The notes under the pieces: generated by a model
The model's input: only the letters and a program-made list of their open reading frames with translations
What the model was told of the DNA's origin: nothing
Databases searched by the model: none
From: Alphaproteobacteria bacterium
Lineage (GTDB): Bacteria; Pseudomonadota; Alphaproteobacteria; Rickettsiales; UBA8987
Length of the DNA stretch: 6,940 bases
Assembly: GCA_023269645.1 (NCBI GenBank)
Contig: JAHFPR010000010.1
Location: 1-6,940, forward strand
Direction: 5' to 3'
Program-made: the position numbers and the translations under genes
Shown here: one piece after another, positions 5,089 through 6,940 of the stretch
Layout of the letters: every line of letters begins with the position of its first letter
Numbering within the stretch: the stretch's first letter is position 1

Positions 5089-6618
5089 ATGAAGCCAAGT
5101 ATCGTTGAAAGGCTGGAGGAAAAACGTCGCGGCGCGCGCATGGGCGGCGGCCAGGCGAGGATTGACAAACAGCATGAAAGCGGCAAGCTCACCGCCCGCG
5201 AGCGCATTGAGGTGCTGCTCGACCCGGATTCGTTCGAGGAATCGGGAATGTTCATGGAGCATCGCCACACGCAGTTCGGTATGGATGCCAAACGCATTCC
5301 GGGCGATGGGGTGGTGACCGGCCACGGAACCGTCAACGGCAGGCTGGTGTTTGTGTACAGCCAGGATTTCACGGTGCTCGGCGGTTCGATGGGCGAGGCG
5401 CACGCGCGCAAAATCTGCCACATCATGGATATGGCGATGAAAGTCGGCGCGCCGGTGATCGGGATGAACGATTCCGGGGGCGCGCGCATTCAGGAAGGCG
5501 TGGATTCACTGGCGGGCTACGGCGAGATTTTCCAGCGGAACGTCACCGCCAGCGGGGTTATTCCGCAGATTTCGCTGATTCTTGGTCCCTGTGCAGGCGG
5601 CGCGGTATACTCCCCGGCACTCACCGATTTCACCTTCATGGTGCGCAACACCTCCTATATGTTCGTCACCGGCCCGGACGTGGTGAAAACCGTGACGCAC
5701 GAGGATGTGACGCAGGAGGCACTCGGCGGCGCGACCGTCCACACCACCCGCACCGGCGTGGCGGATATGGCCTTCGACAACGACATTGACGCGCTGATCC
5801 AGGCGCGGCGGCTGCTCAATTTCCTGCCGCTATCCAACCGCGAGGAATGCCCCACCCGCACCACGGAAGACCCGGAAGATCGCGTGGACATGAAACTCAA
5901 CACCCTCACCCCCGAAAATCCCAACAAGCCCTACGACATGATGGAACTCGTCCGCAGCGTGGTGGATGAGGGGGATTTCTTCGAAGTGAAGCCGGACATC
6001 GCCCGCAATATCATCGTGGGCTTCGGGCGGATGAACGGCAGCTCCGTGGGGTTTGTCGCCAACCAGCCGATGGTGCTGGCAGGCTGCCTGGATATTGAGG
6101 CGAGCGTGAAGGCCGCGCGGTTCATCCGTTTTTGCGACGCGTTCAACATCCCGCTGATTACGCTGGTGGACGTGCCGGGCTTCCTGCCGGGCATTTCGCA
6201 GGAGCATCACGGCATCATCCGTCACGGCGCTAAGCTGCTTTATGCCTATGCGGAGGCGACCGTGCCGAAAATCACCGTCATCACCCGCAAGGCTTACGGC
6301 GGCGCGTACATCGTGATGAACTCGCGGCATCTGAAAGGTGACATCAACTATGCCTGGGCGAACGCGGAGATTGCGGTAATGGGTGCGGAGGGCGCGGCCA
6401 AAATCCTGTTCCGGGGGGAAGACGACTCCACCCGCAAACAGCATGAAGCGGAATATGTGGAAACCTTCGCCAACCCGTTCGTGGCGGCGCAGCGCGGCTA
6501 TATTGATGACGTGATAAGGCCGCAAAATACGCGCTGGCGCTTATGCCGCGCGCTGACGCTGCTCAAAGGCAAGGAAACCCAGAAGCCGTGGAAGAAGCAT
6601 GACAATATGCCGTTGTAG
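5089..6618 (+). CDS. pccB: Propionyl-CoA carboxylase beta chain (carboxyltransferase subunit)
   Basis: Biotin-dependent acyl-CoA carboxylase beta subunit. It transfers carboxyl from carboxybiotin on the alpha chain to propionyl-CoA, giving methylmalonyl-CoA; it works in the cytoplasm in an alpha6beta6 complex. The start is taken at the ATG at 5089 because AAGGA (5078-5082) is six bases before it; an in-frame GTG at 5068 is upstream of that site and close to the predicted transcript start. This gives 509 residues, the usual PccB size. The N-terminal carboxyltransferase half shows DSGGARIQEGV (from D128) and GPCAGGAVYSPALTDF (from G166), the glycine-rich oxyanion and CoA-binding loops. The C-terminal half shows VDVPGFLPG and KAYGGAYIVMNSRHL (GGAY at 404-407), the second oxyanion loop and biotin-site region. 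Nothing is missing or broken. The alpha chain (biotin carboxylase plus carrier) is not in the window and is not the next gene. Substrate assignment to propionyl-CoA is by overall resemblance. Confidence 0.96.
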   Translation: MKPSIVERLEEKRRGARMGGGQARIDKQHESGKLTARERIEVLLDPDSFEESGMFMEHRHTQFGMDAKRIPGDGVVTGHGTVNGRLVFVYSQDFTVLGGSMGEAHARKICHIMDMAMKVGAPVIGMNDSGGARIQEGVDSLAGYGEIFQRNVTASGVIPQISLILGPCAGGAVYSPALTDFTFMVRNTSYMFVTGPDVVKTVTHEDVTQEALGGATVHTTRTGVADMAFDNDIDALIQARRLLNFLPLSNREECPTRTTEDPEDRVDMKLNTLTPENPNKPYDMMELVRSVVDEGDFFEVKPDIARNIIVGFGRMNGSSVGFVANQPMVLAGCLDIEASVKAARFIRFCDAFNIPLITLVDVPGFLPGISQEHHGIIRHGAKLLYAYAEATVPKITVITRKAYGGAYIVMNSRHLKGDINYAWANAEIAVMGAEGAAKILFRGEDDSTRKQHEAEYVETFANPFVAAQRGYIDDVIRPQNTRWRLCRALTLLKGKETQKPWKKHDNMPL

Positions 6619-6670
6619 TGGTTAGTATCGGCATCCTAATTTGCACCAACAGGCTCTAATGAGGACATAT

Positions 6671-6940
6671 ATGCATCTCAATTCTTTATACATACATAAC
6701 TTCAGATCCCTTGAAGATTTTGAAGTTAAAAAACTTGGGCAGCTAAATCTTATCGTGGGGAAAAACAACTCCGGCAAAAGTGCTATTTTGGAGGCCTTAA
6801 GGATTTATGCGGGGAATGCAAACCGAGCACTGCTAAAAGAAATAGCGGAACAACATGACGAGAAGCATTCGCCTGAGCAAGATGAAAATGATGGCTTTCT
6901 GCCCTTTGAGTCATTTTTTTCCGGCAGGTGTTTTTCTGAC
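6671..6940 (+). CDS. P-loop ATPase of the OLD/RecF-like AAA type, N-terminal part, 3' end outside the window
   Basis: Ninety codons are open to the window edge. The start, MHLNSLYIHNFRSLEDFEV, is the classic N-terminal pattern of SMC/RecF/OLD-like ATPases, followed by NLIVGKNNSGKS, a Walker A motif (GxxxxGKS) at about residues 30-37, and AILEALRIYAG. The following acidic, Glu/Asp-rich stretch precedes PFESFFSGR, a segment commonly seen in this group. Relatives include OLD nucleases, the Gabija ATPase GajA and many stand-alone AAA proteins of defence islands; the C-terminal domain that would decide is outside the window. GAGGA (6661-6665) lies five bases before the ATG at 6671; an in-frame ATG at 6659 is an alternative. 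Codon use (AAA, TTA, ATA, AGA) is clearly more AT-rich than in neighbouring genes, suggesting recent acquisition. The 52-base gap after pccB holds at best a weak TTGTAG-N18-TAATTT promoter at 6613-6642. Confidence 0.85.
   Translation, partial: MHLNSLYIHNFRSLEDFEVKKLGQLNLIVGKNNSGKSAILEALRIYAGNANRALLKEIAEQHDEKHSPEQDENDGFLPFESFFSGRCFSD

Overview
The window looks like chromosomal DNA from a moderately GC-rich alphaproteobacterium. The evidence is the alphaproteobacterial style of the dihydrolipoamide dehydrogenase, of the RluC-type pseudouridine synthase (N-terminal S4 domain) and of the propionyl-CoA carboxylase beta chain. A consensus sigma-54 promoter and several dispersed palindromic repeats are also present. 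Genus cannot be fixed from the sequence alone.

Layout. On the left, 1-508 (minus) is the 5' part of lpd, cut by the window edge. A 293-base spacer carries a probable lpd promoter facing left and a near-perfect sigma-54 promoter (727-742) facing right. The latter drives a probable two-gene unit: an unrecognised 141-residue protein (802-1227) and 5-formyltetrahydrofolate cyclo-ligase (1256-1849). The 223-base convergent gap that follows is packed with inverted repeats, nested inside a 15-base inverted repeat pair, and ends in a bidirectional terminator-like hairpin. Next come two minus-strand genes, apparently co-transcribed: a type IV prepilin-like protein (3007-3903), then an unknown soluble acidic protein (2073-2927). 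Divergent from the prepilin, with only 13 bases between the longest possible starts, is an RluC-family pseudouridine synthase (3917-4969). pccB (5089-6618) follows with its own sigma-70-like promoter. The right edge holds the start of an AT-richer P-loop ATPase gene of the OLD/RecF-like type, which resembles the first gene of an acquired accessory or defence locus.

Function. lpd, 5-FCL, RluC and PccB are unrelated housekeeping functions (2-oxoacid dehydrogenase E3, folate C1 metabolism, 23S rRNA modification, propionyl-CoA assimilation). The parts that stand out are: a palindromic repeat inserted in frame inside rluC, much like the protein-coding palindromic elements of Rickettsia; a second palindromic repeat that supplies the rluC stop codon; the sigma-54 promoter before an unknown gene; the composite repeat cluster at 1851-2065; the prepilin-like protein with its unknown neighbour; and the abrupt change in composition at the ATPase gene. 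I found no tRNA, rRNA, CRISPR array, integrase or transposase gene.
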